A stretch of DNA of 35,494 bases from Anaerolineales bacterium (GTDB lineage: Bacteria > Chloroflexota > Anaerolineae > Anaerolineales > UBA11858): positions 1 through 35,494 of the forward strand of contig JAGXKM010000014.1 in assembly GCA_018335275.1 (NCBI GenBank). Direction: 5' to 3'. The notes beneath the pieces were generated by a model that made no database searches, was not told the DNA's origin, and saw only the letters and a program-made list of their open reading frames with translations. Positions 15,537 to 23,761 of this stretch are shown here, piece after piece. How positions within the stretch are numbered: position 1 is the first letter of the stretch; every line of letters starts with the position of its first letter. Position numbers and translations under genes: made by a program.

Positions 15537-16052
15537 ATGGCTGTCCGCCAAGCAGGACCATCTGATGCGGGGAGAATAGCCAGGATCCATGTCAGCTCCT
15601 GGCAGGCGGCCTACCGGGGGATCCTCCCCGATCATACCCTGGACAACCTTTCCGTGAATCGGTCCGAGAAACATTGGGAAAAGCAGTTGCGCGAGAATGA
15701 CGCTCATATTCTGGTCTATGAGCGCGAGGGCAGCAATTTGGGTTTTATCAAGTTCGGATCCAGCCGGGATGAGGGCGCGGATGAAGAGGAAGTGGGGGAA
15801 ATCTACTCTGTGTATCTGGACCCAGGGGAATACCGGAAAGGGTATGGATCGAAATTGACATCGGCAGCGCTCAAGGTGTTAGGAGAAGAGGGCTATTCTG
15901 AGATCACGCTCTGGGTGTTGAAAGAAAACGATCAAGCTCGGGGGTTTTACGAGGCGATGGGGTTTGAGCCTGACGGGTCCGAAAAGGTGGAAACATGGCG
16001 GGATGGGACAAAGCTGCATGAAATACTCTACCGTCTGATCCTGAGAGGGTAA
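15537..16052 (+). CDS. GNAT-family N-acetyltransferase
   Basis: 171 residues from the ATG at 15537 (MAVRQAGPSDAGRIARIHVSSW); the track begins at an upstream TTG. GNAT motif A is visible as VYLDPGEYRKGYGSKLTSAAL (acetyl-CoA pyrophosphate loop, R/Q-x-x-G-x-G/A form as RKGYGS), and motif B as ITLWVLKENDQARGFYEAMGF. The N-terminal VSSWQAAYRGILPD is characteristic of a common small acetyltransferase subgroup. The substrate is unknown. It has its own promoter, with GGGAG about 12 bases before the start. Confidence 0.88.
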   Translation: MAVRQAGPSDAGRIARIHVSSWQAAYRGILPDHTLDNLSVNRSEKHWEKQLRENDAHILVYEREGSNLGFIKFGSSRDEGADEEEVGEIYSVYLDPGEYRKGYGSKLTSAALKVLGEEGYSEITLWVLKENDQARGFYEAMGFEPDGSEKVETWRDGTKLHEILYRLILRG

Positions 16053-16481
16053 ATACAGAGGGCAAAGACCAAATTTTCTAGGAAATACCCCGAGATTCCT
16101 TCTGAGCGCCGTATTTGTGAATTTTTTCCCTTGTCAATTCTTCCCACCTTAAGTTTTAATAGTGTTTGCTCCTTTCTCCTTGCGCGTCTGATTCCGCAGT
16201 GATCGTCCGGCACGCGAATGGGGGAAGGAGGTGTTTTTCTGAACAGAATACATTTCCATTTCTCTTATCCAGGGTTGGAGGTCCGCTCTAAGGCGGATCC
16301 GGATTGCATACCCGTGTCTGCTGATGAAGATCACATCCAATAGCACGCATTTTGCACTGGTGAGAGAGTGAGATGTATTACATAATATTTTTGGCATTAT
16401 TCATCGAGTCACTAGAGATGTTGACTGCATGACAGAATGAAATGATCGCTTAACAGTCCAGCGATAAAAGGAGAAGAGGTT
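16053..16481 (+). other. 429-base intergenic region upstream of porG
   Basis: No convincing coding frame on either strand: the short minus ORFs listed here have no ribosome site or family resemblance. The base composition is more AT-rich than the flanking genes. The last 20 bases hold the porG ribosome site. A promoter for the por operon must lie here, but I could not identify a -35/-10 pair with confidence; TTGACT near 16420 lacks a good -10. Confidence 0.5.
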
Positions 16482-17054
16482 ATGGCACAATTGACGGAGA
16501 TCCGCTGGCACGGGCGCGGCGGGCAGGGTGTGGTCACAGCGGGAAAATTATTGGCTGAAGCCGCATTAGGAACAGATCAATATTTTCAAGCTTTTCCGGA
16601 TTACGGCCCGGAACGTATGGGAGCTCCCATTCGGGCTTTCACACGCCTCAGTGATGAACCCATCACGATTCACTCACAGGTTGAAACACCCAATGTAGTT
16701 TTGGTCCTTGACCCTACGCTATTAGGGACCGTACCCGTGGCTGAAGGGCTTGCGGAGGATGGTGTTTTGGTTGTCAACACAGCCTTGAGTCCGGAAGAAG
16801 TCCGGGACATCACAGGCTTTAAAACAGGAAAGATCTACACGGTGGATGCCAGCCATATTGCCATCGAAGAGATGGGGCGTGAGATCACGAACACGCCGAT
16901 GCTGGGCGCGCTGGTAGAAGCCACCGGTTTGGTAAGTTTGGATGCCCTGGAAAGTGAACTCCAGGCCTGGTTTGAGGAAAAAATCTCAGAAAAAGCCATC
17001 CAGGCCAACATCCGGGCTATGAAGCGCTCTGCACAAGAGGTGGTAGAAGGTTAA
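16482..17054 (+). CDS. porG: 2-oxoacid (pyruvate):ferredoxin oxidoreductase gamma subunit
   Basis: 190 residues beginning AQLTEIRWHGRGGQGVVTAGKLLAEAAL, the glycine-rich signature of the gamma domain, followed by FPDYGPERMGAPIRAFTR, which is also diagnostic. The gamma subunit helps form the CoA-binding region of the four-subunit enzyme that oxidises a 2-oxoacid with CoA to acyl-CoA, CO2 and reduced ferredoxin. The clear site AAAAGGAGAAGAGG precedes the ATG. It is first in the order gamma-delta-alpha-beta, as in Thermotoga and archaeal PORs. The enzyme is oxygen sensitive and typical of anaerobes. Confidence 0.94.
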   Translation: MAQLTEIRWHGRGGQGVVTAGKLLAEAALGTDQYFQAFPDYGPERMGAPIRAFTRLSDEPITIHSQVETPNVVLVLDPTLLGTVPVAEGLAEDGVLVVNTALSPEEVRDITGFKTGKIYTVDASHIAIEEMGREITNTPMLGALVEATGLVSLDALESELQAWFEEKISEKAIQANIRAMKRSAQEVVEG

Positions 17055-17128
17055 TTCACACAGGACATAGAATCGATCACTGCACTTGCACGTAGTGAAC
17101 AGATCAATCGACAAGGAGTAAGTGTCTG

Positions 17129-17494
17129 ATGACAGAAATGAAAGGATGGAAAGAGATTCCCATTGGGGGGATGATCTTAGATGCGGGAAACTCAGAAGCG
17201 TACAACACCGGTGATTGGAGGGCTTTTCGCCCGGTTCCCGGGGAAGCTGAGTGCACGAATTGCATGTTATGCTGGTTGAACTGTCCCGATTCCAGCATTT
17301 TGGTGGATGCCGAAAATGAAGAGATGACCGGTTTTGATCTCAAACACTGCAAAGGCTGTGGAATCTGCGCTGCGGTTTGCCCGGTAAATGCCGGGGTGAT
17401 CAGGAGGGCGGAGGGGGAAGTAGAGAAAGATGATCCACGGCTCTGCATTCGCATGGTTGAGGAAGGAAAATTCCAGGAGGTTGGAAATGAGTAA
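17129..17494 (+). CDS. porD: 2-oxoacid (pyruvate):ferredoxin oxidoreductase delta subunit (2[4Fe-4S])
   Basis: 121 residues carrying two ferredoxin motifs, CTNCMLCWLNCP and CKGCGICAAVCP, each C-x2-C-x2-C-x3-CP, binding two [4Fe-4S] clusters that pass electrons from the thiamine centre to soluble ferredoxin. The N-terminal 45 residues (WKEIPIGGMI, WRAFRPV) are those usual for PorD. An AAGGAG site lies upstream. The gap of 74 bases from porG contains no terminator. The stop overlaps the alpha start by eight bases (ATGAGTAA), giving translational coupling. Confidence 0.95.
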   Translation: MTEMKGWKEIPIGGMILDAGNSEAYNTGDWRAFRPVPGEAECTNCMLCWLNCPDSSILVDAENEEMTGFDLKHCKGCGICAAVCPVNAGVIRRAEGEVEKDDPRLCIRMVEEGKFQEVGNE

Positions 17495-18674
17495 GTTTGA
17501 AGCGCTAACTGGAAACGCAGCTGTGTCCAATGCAATGCGCCAGATAAACCCGGATGTGGTCGCTGCTTATCCGATCACACCTCAAACGGACACCGTGCAG
17601 ACTTTTTCTGAGTTCGTGGCGGATGGTCTGGTGGATACGGAGTTCGTGACGGTGGAAAGTGAACACAGCGCAATGAGCGCCTGTGTGGGCGCTTCAGCGG
17701 CTGGGGCCCGGGTGATGACTGCGACCTCCGCAAATGGGCTGGCGTTGATGTGGGAGATCATATACATCGCGGCTTCCAACCGCTGCCCGATCGTGATGAG
17801 CCTGGTCAACCGCGCTCTCTCTGCGCCCATCAATATCCACTGTGATCATTCCGATGTGATGGGCATGCGGGACAGCGGTTGGATCATTCTCATGTCCGAA
17901 AACGGTCAGGAAGCCTACGATAATATCATCCAGGCGATTCGGATTGGCGAACACCCGGATGTTCTGCTTCCGGTCGCGGTCTGCCAGGATGGTTTCATCA
18001 CCAGCCATTCCTTGGAACGGGTGGAGCTTTTTGAAGACGGTGAAGTGCAGGATTTTGTAGGCACACACGAACCCCAGTGGCCGCTGCTCGATGTGGAAGA
18101 TCCCAAGACGTACGGCCCGCTGGATTTTTATGATTACTACTACGAGCACAAGCGCCAGCAGGTGGAAGCGATGGAAAAAGCCCACGGCGTGATCCGGGAA
18201 GTAACCCAGGAGTTTAATGACAGGTTTGGACGCGAATACGGCCTTTTTGAAGCATACCGCATGGACGATGCTGAGGTGGCCGTGATCGCTGCCAACTCGA
18301 CGGCAGGCACAGCGAAGACCGCGGTCGACAATCTTCGGGATCAAGGTCTCAAAGCTGGCCTGCTCAAACTGCGGGTCTTCCGCCCTTTCCCGGGGCAGGA
18401 GTTAGCGGAAGCGCTGCGCGGCGTAAGCGCTGTTGCTGTCATGGACCGGGCGATTTCCTTCGGTTCAATGGACAACGCTGGCCCGCTTTTCTCAGAGGTG
18501 GTATCAGCGCTGACGTTGAACGACGTGCATGTGCCCATTGCCGATTATGTGTACGGTCTGGGGGGGCGGGACATTCGTCCTGGTGAGATTGAGAACGTTT
18601 ACCAAGAGGCCTTCCAGATGGCTGAAAATGGGAAAGTGGAGCGCAGGGTTCGGTACCTGGGTGTGCGAGAGTGA
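17487..18674 (+). CDS. porA: 2-oxoacid (pyruvate):ferredoxin oxidoreductase alpha subunit
   Basis: 395 residues from the ATG at 17487 (MSKFEALTGNAAVSNAMRQI); the longer ORF-track frame from 17430 is inside porD. Family marks are AAYPITPQTDTV near residue 26, VESEHSAMSACVGASAAGARVMTATSANGL, NIHCDHSDVMGMRDSGW, and a C-terminal domain with GLLKLRVFRPFPGQEL and DRAISFG. It forms the pyrimidine-binding part of the thiamine diphosphate site. The overall resemblance is to pyruvate-specific enzymes, but 2-oxoisovalerate or 2-oxoglutarate specificity cannot be excluded from sequence alone. The GAGG ribosome site lies within porD. Confidence 0.94.
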   Translation: MSKFEALTGNAAVSNAMRQINPDVVAAYPITPQTDTVQTFSEFVADGLVDTEFVTVESEHSAMSACVGASAAGARVMTATSANGLALMWEIIYIAASNRCPIVMSLVNRALSAPINIHCDHSDVMGMRDSGWIILMSENGQEAYDNIIQAIRIGEHPDVLLPVAVCQDGFITSHSLERVELFEDGEVQDFVGTHEPQWPLLDVEDPKTYGPLDFYDYYYEHKRQQVEAMEKAHGVIREVTQEFNDRFGREYGLFEAYRMDDAEVAVIAANSTAGTAKTAVDNLRDQGLKAGLLKLRVFRPFPGQELAEALRGVSAVAVMDRAISFGSMDNAGPLFSEVVSALTLNDVHVPIADYVYGLGGRDIRPGEIENVYQEAFQMAENGKVERRVRYLGVRE

Positions 18675-18684
18675 GGAGTAAATC

Positions 18685-19620
18685 ATGGTAACCAAATTAA
18701 CACCAAAAGAACTAGCGAAGAAAGAAGAACGCCTGGCGCCCGGGCACCGTTTATGCGCGGGCTGCGGAGCAGCGATCGTCGTCCGCCAGATGCTGGCAGC
18801 GATTGATGAGCCGGTTGTGCTGGCAAATGCCACAGGCTGCCTGGAGGTGGCGACGACTATTTATCCGTATTCCTCCTGGCGTGTGCCCTGGATCCATAAT
18901 GCGTTTGAGAACGCGGCTTCGACGATGAGTGGAGTAGAGGCGGCGTACCGGAGCATGGTCCGGCAGGGGAAACTGGAAGAGAAGGATGTCAAATTTATCG
19001 CCTACGGCGGCGACGGGGGAACCTACGACATCGGCATCCAGGCCCTGTCAGGCGCGGTGGAGCGCGGGCACCAGTTCCTGTATGTGTGCTATGACAATGG
19101 GGCATACATGAACACCGGGATCCAGCGTTCCAGCGCCACGCCTTTCGGGGCCCACACGACCACATCCCCAGCGGGAAAGGTCATCCCTGGCAAGCAGCAA
19201 TTTCGTAAGGATTTGACCAAGGTCATGGCTGCCCACGATATCCCCTACGTGGCCCAGGCCGCTCCCAGCAAATGGCGGGATTTGATGCAGAAGACGCGCA
19301 AAGCGGTCAACTGCGGAGGACCGGCGTTCATGAACGTGCTCGCCTCCTGCAACCGGGGCTGGCGGCACGAGACGGATGAGACGATTGAGGTCACCCAGTT
19401 AGCGGTAGATTCCTGTTTCTGGCCGCTTTATGAGGTGGAGAACGGCGAGTGGAGCCTGACTTACAAGCCGCGAAAGAAGGTTCCCGTAAAAAAATGGTTG
19501 GAACGCCAGGGTCGGTTCAGTCACCTTTTTAGAGATGAAAATCGGCACATGATTGACGAGATGCAAGAAGAGGTCGATCGCCGCTGGGAGAAACTTCTGG
19601 AACGCTGCGGAGAGGGCTAA
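18685..19620 (+). CDS. porB: 2-oxoacid (pyruvate):ferredoxin oxidoreductase beta subunit
   Basis: 311 residues. Cluster-binding cysteines appear in HRLCAGCGAA and NATGCLE, and later in LASCNRGWRHE. The thiamine diphosphate/Mg motif is GGDGGTYDIGIQALSGAVERG followed by CYDNGAYMNTGIQRSSATP. Length matches PorB. It binds the diphosphate of TPP and the catalytic [4Fe-4S] cluster next to it. GAGGAG lies nine bases before the ATG, and the gap from porA is only ten bases. A strong terminator follows, closing the four-gene operon. Confidence 0.95.
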   Translation: MVTKLTPKELAKKEERLAPGHRLCAGCGAAIVVRQMLAAIDEPVVLANATGCLEVATTIYPYSSWRVPWIHNAFENAASTMSGVEAAYRSMVRQGKLEEKDVKFIAYGGDGGTYDIGIQALSGAVERGHQFLYVCYDNGAYMNTGIQRSSATPFGAHTTTSPAGKVIPGKQQFRKDLTKVMAAHDIPYVAQAAPSKWRDLMQKTRKAVNCGGPAFMNVLASCNRGWRHETDETIEVTQLAVDSCFWPLYEVENGEWSLTYKPRKKVPVKKWLERQGRFSHLFRDENRHMIDEMQEEVDRRWEKLLERCGEG

Positions 19621-19643
19621 GAATCTACCCTGATGAAAAATCT

Positions 19644-19678
19644 CACCCCGTAATCCACAAGGAATACGGGGTGTTTTT
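19644..19678 (+). terminator. Terminator of the por operon
   Basis: CACCCCGTA (19644-19652) pairs perfectly with TACGGGGTG (19665-19673), loop of 12 bases partly able to extend the stem (ATxC..GGAAT), followed by TTTTT. It lies 23 bases beyond the porB stop. Confidence 0.92.
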
Positions 19679-19978
19679 ATGTCAGGAGGCGGAATGTATA
19701 ACGCCAAATGTATCGTAGTATCCGATTTGATCTATAGATAAAATACCTATCCTTGATTATTCTAGATTGAGAAGAAATGCAAAAAGAAATAAATGGAGTC
19801 TGATTATTGAGAGAATTGTTTTGGGGAACGACCGAGCAATATGTCCGGGTATTCCATTTTATAAAAATTTTCCCCTGTTAAAAACTCAAGAAGGTAGGAT
19901 TCACTATACTTTTCTTTTCGTTGATTAAATGTATGTTGATTTGAATGAATCCAACAATAAACAAGAAAGAGGAGAATA
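19679..19978 (+). other. 300-base AT-rich intergenic region
   Basis: No supported gene; the 100-codon minus ORF overlapping it extends antisense into the lipoprotein gene and lacks family resemblance. TATACT at 19905-19910 could be a -10 box but no good -35 accompanies it. GAGGAG just before 19979 serves the next gene. Confidence 0.5.
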
Positions 19979-21556
19979 ATGTTTGTGAAAAGAATGTTGA
20001 AAAACCAAGGAAAGACTCTTGCCGCCAGTGTGATCTTGGTGATCCTTCTCACCCTGGGCTTGACAGCGGGTTGTTCTGCGCTGAGGACGGATACGCTGAC
20101 ACCCACAGCAGCCCCTCGTCAGCCGTTTTCAGCCCGCTCAGAAAGCGAGGATGGAGCGGTTGTCTTCTGGGAAGGGTATACTGACGGCTACCAACCGGGT
20201 GAAGGATCATCCTTTGAGGTCCAGCTCAAGAATAACACCGAACAACCCTGGAAGGGGCGCTTCTGCCTGCAGCTTTTATCCCCGGATTCGGCCCTGGTGA
20301 TCCAGACACTGGCCCAAGAGGAGATTAATCTGGAGTCGGGGGTAGGTTTCTCTGATGAACTCACCGTGACGATGCCGGAAACGCTGGATCGAGGCGGCTA
20401 CCATTTATCCATGGTTGTGCGTCGACCAAGCGGACCGATGGTGGACATGATCCCCATCCAGGTAGGCAGCACTGACGCGGTACTTGAAGACATCACACAA
20501 GAGGACATGGATGCCGCTTTAGAAGCCTGTCCCCCTGTGGAGGGAGCAGGTCAAGAGGTGCTGGTGGAACAGGCTGTGAGCGATTTGTCACAGCGTCGCG
20601 AGGTTGATCTCGAAGAGATTGAGGTCAAAAGCGTGGAAGCCACGGAGTTCTCCGATGCAAGCCTTGGTGTGCCTGAGCCGGGGAAATCTTACGCGCAGGT
20701 CATCACGCCAGGCTACATCATTCAACTGGAAATCGAAGGTAAAACATACCGTTATCACGCCAGCCAGTCTCGCGTGGTCTTTGTGCCAGAAGAAGGCACG
20801 CCGACAGCTCCCTCCCCCACACCTACAGTGGAGGACGAGGGGGCGATTGAGATCCCGGAAGCGGGATCAGTGACCACCTTACCCTTGCATATCATGGCTT
20901 ATGTTGGGGAGCCTGGGATGGAAATGAAGACCGTTCTGCGCTGGGAAGACGGGACCGAACTCAGCCAAACCTTTACCACCCTGGAAAGTCCAGAAGGGGA
21001 AGGTCTGTTAATGGAAAGTCTGGATTGGCAGACGGAATCCACACCTCCGCAGCCTGAGACGGACCAGGCCACTCTCATCCTCCAAACCTCATCCGGAGAG
21101 ATCGTGGATGAAGCTCCGCTGACGGTTCTTGGAGCTGATCACCCCCAGACCCGCTTGATTGACCTGTATTGGCTGCTTGGCGAGGAATTAGAAAGTGAAC
21201 AGCGGCGGGTCGTGGATACAGGGAGTGTCGAATCAACAGCTGTCAAGGAGCTGTTGTGGGGACCCCCACCACGCAACTTGGCGGGTTTTCAGACTGCAAT
21301 TCCCACCCCGGAGGATGTACTCGGCTACCCCGGCAGGGGGGAGGACTGGGGATCCCGGGTGAGAATGCTGGGCCTGACCATCGAGGAGGGGACAGCGCGG
21401 GTTAACTTCTCGCAGGAAATGAGAGCGTATGGAGGTGGGTCGGCGAGAGTGCAATCCATCCGCCAGCAGATCATCCGCACCCTGGCCCAGTTTGACTCCG
21501 TAGATACCATTGTGATTGCGGTGGAGGGCGAGACAGAAGGCGTCCTGCAGCCTTAA
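19979..21556 (+). CDS. GerMN-domain lipoprotein
   Basis: 525 residues. A lipoprotein signal peptide (LVILLTLGLTAGC) is lipidated at about C32. A domain of about 100 residues follows with an immunoglobulin-like, FxVxLKNNTExPW pattern, then a segment around 175-270 (SVEATEFSDASLGVPEPGKSYAQVITPGYIIQLEIEG), a Pro/Thr linker (TPTAPSPTPT), a second beta-rich domain, and at the C-terminus a GerMN-like domain (AVKELLWGPP, GLTIEEGTARVNFS, RQQIIRTLAQFDSVDTIVI). GerMN domains occur in GerM and in LpqB-like envelope lipoproteins; here sporulation is not implied. The role is unknown, probably at the outer face of the membrane. Own transcription unit with a GAGGAG ribosome site. Confidence 0.85.
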   Translation: MFVKRMLKNQGKTLAASVILVILLTLGLTAGCSALRTDTLTPTAAPRQPFSARSESEDGAVVFWEGYTDGYQPGEGSSFEVQLKNNTEQPWKGRFCLQLLSPDSALVIQTLAQEEINLESGVGFSDELTVTMPETLDRGGYHLSMVVRRPSGPMVDMIPIQVGSTDAVLEDITQEDMDAALEACPPVEGAGQEVLVEQAVSDLSQRREVDLEEIEVKSVEATEFSDASLGVPEPGKSYAQVITPGYIIQLEIEGKTYRYHASQSRVVFVPEEGTPTAPSPTPTVEDEGAIEIPEAGSVTTLPLHIMAYVGEPGMEMKTVLRWEDGTELSQTFTTLESPEGEGLLMESLDWQTESTPPQPETDQATLILQTSSGEIVDEAPLTVLGADHPQTRLIDLYWLLGEELESEQRRVVDTGSVESTAVKELLWGPPPRNLAGFQTAIPTPEDVLGYPGRGEDWGSRVRMLGLTIEEGTARVNFSQEMRAYGGGSARVQSIRQQIIRTLAQFDSVDTIVIAVEGETEGVLQP

Positions 21557-21566
21557 TTGAAAAATC

Positions 21567-21603
21567 GACATCCGGGGAAAAAGGTCGATCTTTCCCGGAT
21601 GTC
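21567..21603. terminator. Long hairpin between convergent genes, probable bidirectional terminator
   Basis: GACATCCGGGGAAA and TTTCCCGGATGTC pair over about 13 bases with one bulged G. It lies 10 bases after the plus-strand lipoprotein gene. On the minus strand the hairpin is followed by GATTTTTC, giving a T-run for the convergent patatin gene; on the plus strand the T-run is missing. Confidence 0.7.
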
Positions 21604-21742
21604 CCCTTGGCGGCTGAATCCGTGATGCGCTTTGCGGGCAGGATGGGCCTCAGCTCTGCACTTGCTACGAAATACCGCGGACGGAGTTTGCCACCTTTGT
21701 GGTCAGAGGGCTGGTATCTGCGGCCAGGTGAAGGATTTTGGT

Positions 21743-22513
21743 CTATGCCAGGTTCTGACTTAAGATCTTCCTGGTTTCAGCGTACCCAGCTTGAATTAAA
21801 GCTCCTGTCTGGTGGGTGCTGATTAAAGAGAAAGAGGCCAGATCCGGGGCGATCACCAGGTCCGCATCTTTCGTACGCAGCCTGGTCGCGGTTTCAATAG
21901 TGAAGTAAAACGAACGCAGGAGGACATCGATGACGTTTTCTGGTTTGTCCCGGGTGGATCCGGATCCTAATGCCACCCCGATGAGAAAATTCGCGCCTAA
22001 ATCGCGCAGGGGTGAAATGGGTACGTTTTCCACAATCCCACCATCCACGAGTAGCCTTTCTTGTATTTGAATGGGTTCAAAGATGCCGGGTACACAGGTG
22101 CTGGCCATGACGGCATTGGATACATCCCCGTTTTTTAAGATGACTTTTTGGCCTTTGGATATGTCAGTGGCAACCATGGCCAAGGGAATCTTTGCTTCTT
22201 CAAAACTCACTTCCCCCAGATTTTGGGTGATGAGATCTCCCAGTTTCTTATTCGAGAGGACGGCATATTGAGAAAGGGATAATTCGGAGGCGTTGAGCCA
22301 GTTCAAATCTGTGAGAACTCCCTCAATGTCCTGCCAATCTTTCTCGAAGGCGAATAAAGATGCGATTAAGGCTCCTATGCTTGTTCCGGCGACAGCGTGA
22401 ATGGATACATTCAACTCATTCAAGGCTTTCAGAACGCCGATGTGAGCTGCGCCCAGCACCCCTCCGCCTCCCAGCGCTAAACCTACCTTTTTCTCCTGGA
22501 GGGATATTTTCAT
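21743..22513 (-). CDS. Patatin-like phospholipase
   Basis: 256 residues from the ATG at 22513 (MKISLQEKKV); the track uses an upstream GTG without a ribosome site. The oxyanion loop is GLALGGGGVLGAAHIGVL, the nucleophile elbow is GTSIG with S45, and the catalytic aspartate is D157 in DGGIVENVP, together forming the Ser-Asp dyad of patatins. Related bacterial proteins (RssA/YchK-like) are cytoplasmic esterases or phospholipases of about 260-300 residues. No signal peptide or membrane helix seen, so cytoplasmic. It is divergent from the aldo/keto reductase and convergent with the GerMN lipoprotein gene. Confidence 0.93.
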   Translation of the reverse strand: MKISLQEKKVGLALGGGGVLGAAHIGVLKALNELNVSIHAVAGTSIGALIASLFAFEKDWQDIEGVLTDLNWLNASELSLSQYAVLSNKKLGDLITQNLGEVSFEEAKIPLAMVATDISKGQKVILKNGDVSNAVMASTCVPGIFEPIQIQERLLVDGGIVENVPISPLRDLGANFLIGVALGSGSTRDKPENVIDVLLRSFYFTIETATRLRTKDADLVIAPDLASFSLISTHQTGALIQAGYAETRKILSQNLA

Positions 22514-22654
22514 GAGATGATAAGCTCCATGGGGATCGTATTTCACATTGAAACCAGCTAGTAAGAATCCAATTTGTTCTTCTCTGTGAATCTGATTCTA
22601 CAATGGTGAACAGGTTTGGAAAAAATTTTCAGAGTGCTGAGCGGAGGGTAACCT

Positions 22655-22683
22655 CCCCTGCATTTGATTATACATTACAGGGG
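22655..22683. repeat. Inverted repeat in divergent patatin/AKR promoter region
   Basis: CCCCTG (22655-22660) and CAGGGG (22678-22683) flank a 17-base AT-rich spacer containing ATTATAC. It might be an operator for the divergent genes; short, so chance is possible. Confidence 0.35.
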
Positions 22684-22725
22684 AATGGATAAGTTATTTA
22701 CAAGTTGGAGGGATTATATAACATC

Positions 22726-23499
22726 ATGGAATACTTAAATGTGTTTGGAGAAAGGGTGCCTGGAATTGGGTTGGGGACATGGAAAATGCGCGGAGATGAC
22801 TGCCGCCGGAGCGTGCGCAGCGCACTTGAAATGGGCTACCGGCATATTGACACCGCGGAGTTATATAACAATGAGAGGGAGGTCGGGCAGGCGATAAAGG
22901 AATCAGGTGTGGACCGGGAAGACATTTTTCTGGTCTCCAAAGCCTGGAGCAATCACCTGGGGGAGGAATCGATCCAGCGGGCTTGCGAGGGCAGCTTGGG
23001 GAGATTGGGACTGGAATATATCGATCTGTACCTTGTTCACCGACCTAACGTGTCCGTGCCATTGGAAGAAACCACAGCTGGGTTAGAGGGGCTGATGGAG
23101 ACCGGAAAAATCCGGGCCATGGGGGTGAGCAATTTCTCGGTGTCCCAGCTGGATCGGACCAGGTCCGCCGCCTCGAAACCCGTCTTCACGAATCAGGTGG
23201 AATACCATCCCTTTTATAATCAGGACGAGGTGCTGGCTTACTGCCAGAAGCACAAGCTGGCTCTGACAGCTTACAGCCCTTTGGATCGGGGGCGGGTGAT
23301 GCGAAATAAAACCCTGCAAGAAATTGGGAAACGGTACGAAAAGGACCCGGCTCAGGTGGCTTTGCGCTGGCTGATCCAGCAGGATTCCGTGGTTACCATC
23401 CCAAAAGCATCTTCAGAATCTCACCAGCAGGCGAATCTACAGGTTTTTGATTTTCAGTTGACCGCTGAAGAAATGGAAAAGATCAGGGATCTCCGTTGA
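22726..23499 (+). CDS. Aldo/keto reductase
   Basis: 257 residues from the ATG at 22726 (MEYLNVFGERVPGIGLGTWKM), with GGAGGGA upstream; the track starts at a TTG. The AKR catalytic tetrad is complete: D42 and Y47 (HIDTAELYNNE), K72 (VSKAW) and H105 (LYLVHRP). NADPH-binding features are VTIPKASS near the C-terminus and YSPLDRG. It belongs among bacterial 2,5-diketo-gluconate/methylglyoxal reductase-like proteins of about 270 residues; the C-terminus is short. It reduces an aldehyde or ketone in the cytoplasm; the substrate is unknown. Confidence 0.93.
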   Translation: MEYLNVFGERVPGIGLGTWKMRGDDCRRSVRSALEMGYRHIDTAELYNNEREVGQAIKESGVDREDIFLVSKAWSNHLGEESIQRACEGSLGRLGLEYIDLYLVHRPNVSVPLEETTAGLEGLMETGKIRAMGVSNFSVSQLDRTRSAASKPVFTNQVEYHPFYNQDEVLAYCQKHKLALTAYSPLDRGRVMRNKTLQEIGKRYEKDPAQVALRWLIQQDSVVTIPKASSESHQQANLQVFDFQLTAEEMEKIRDLR

Positions 23500-23541
23500 G
23501 GGGATCCCGGGTGTGTAATGAATATTCAGAAAGAAACTAAT

Positions 23542-23575
23542 AAAACCAGCTGAGGTCCTTGAGCAGCGGGTTTTT
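23542..23575 (+). terminator. Terminator after aldo/keto reductase
   Basis: AAAACC-A-GCTG and CAGC-G-GGTTTT pair with one internal mismatch around an 11-base loop, followed by further T residues. Confidence 0.65.
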
Positions 23576-23623
23576 ATTGATAAATGTCAGGGGGATTTCT
23601 CAGATTCCGATAGTTGGATTATG

Positions 23624-23629
23624 TATAAT
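23624..23629 (+). promoter_or_regulatory. Possible -10 box for the CPBP/GNAT pair
   Basis: A perfect TATAAT, but the -35 region (CAGATT) is poor. It is the only good -10 between the preceding terminator and 23762. Confidence 0.35.
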
Positions 23630-23761
23630 CGAGTCAGGCATCATCTTGCTTGTCAGGAAGTGGTTGGTGGGAGGCTTCCAAACATGAATGACTTTTTATC
23701 TTTCAATTTGGCGAGTAAACATGGATTTCGTGGTGAAAATTAGCGATAAAAGGAAACAATA

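Noticed and set aside
16149-16397. 82-codon minus ORF in the gap before porG
   Set aside because: No ribosome site, no recognisable motif, and composition like noncoding sequence.
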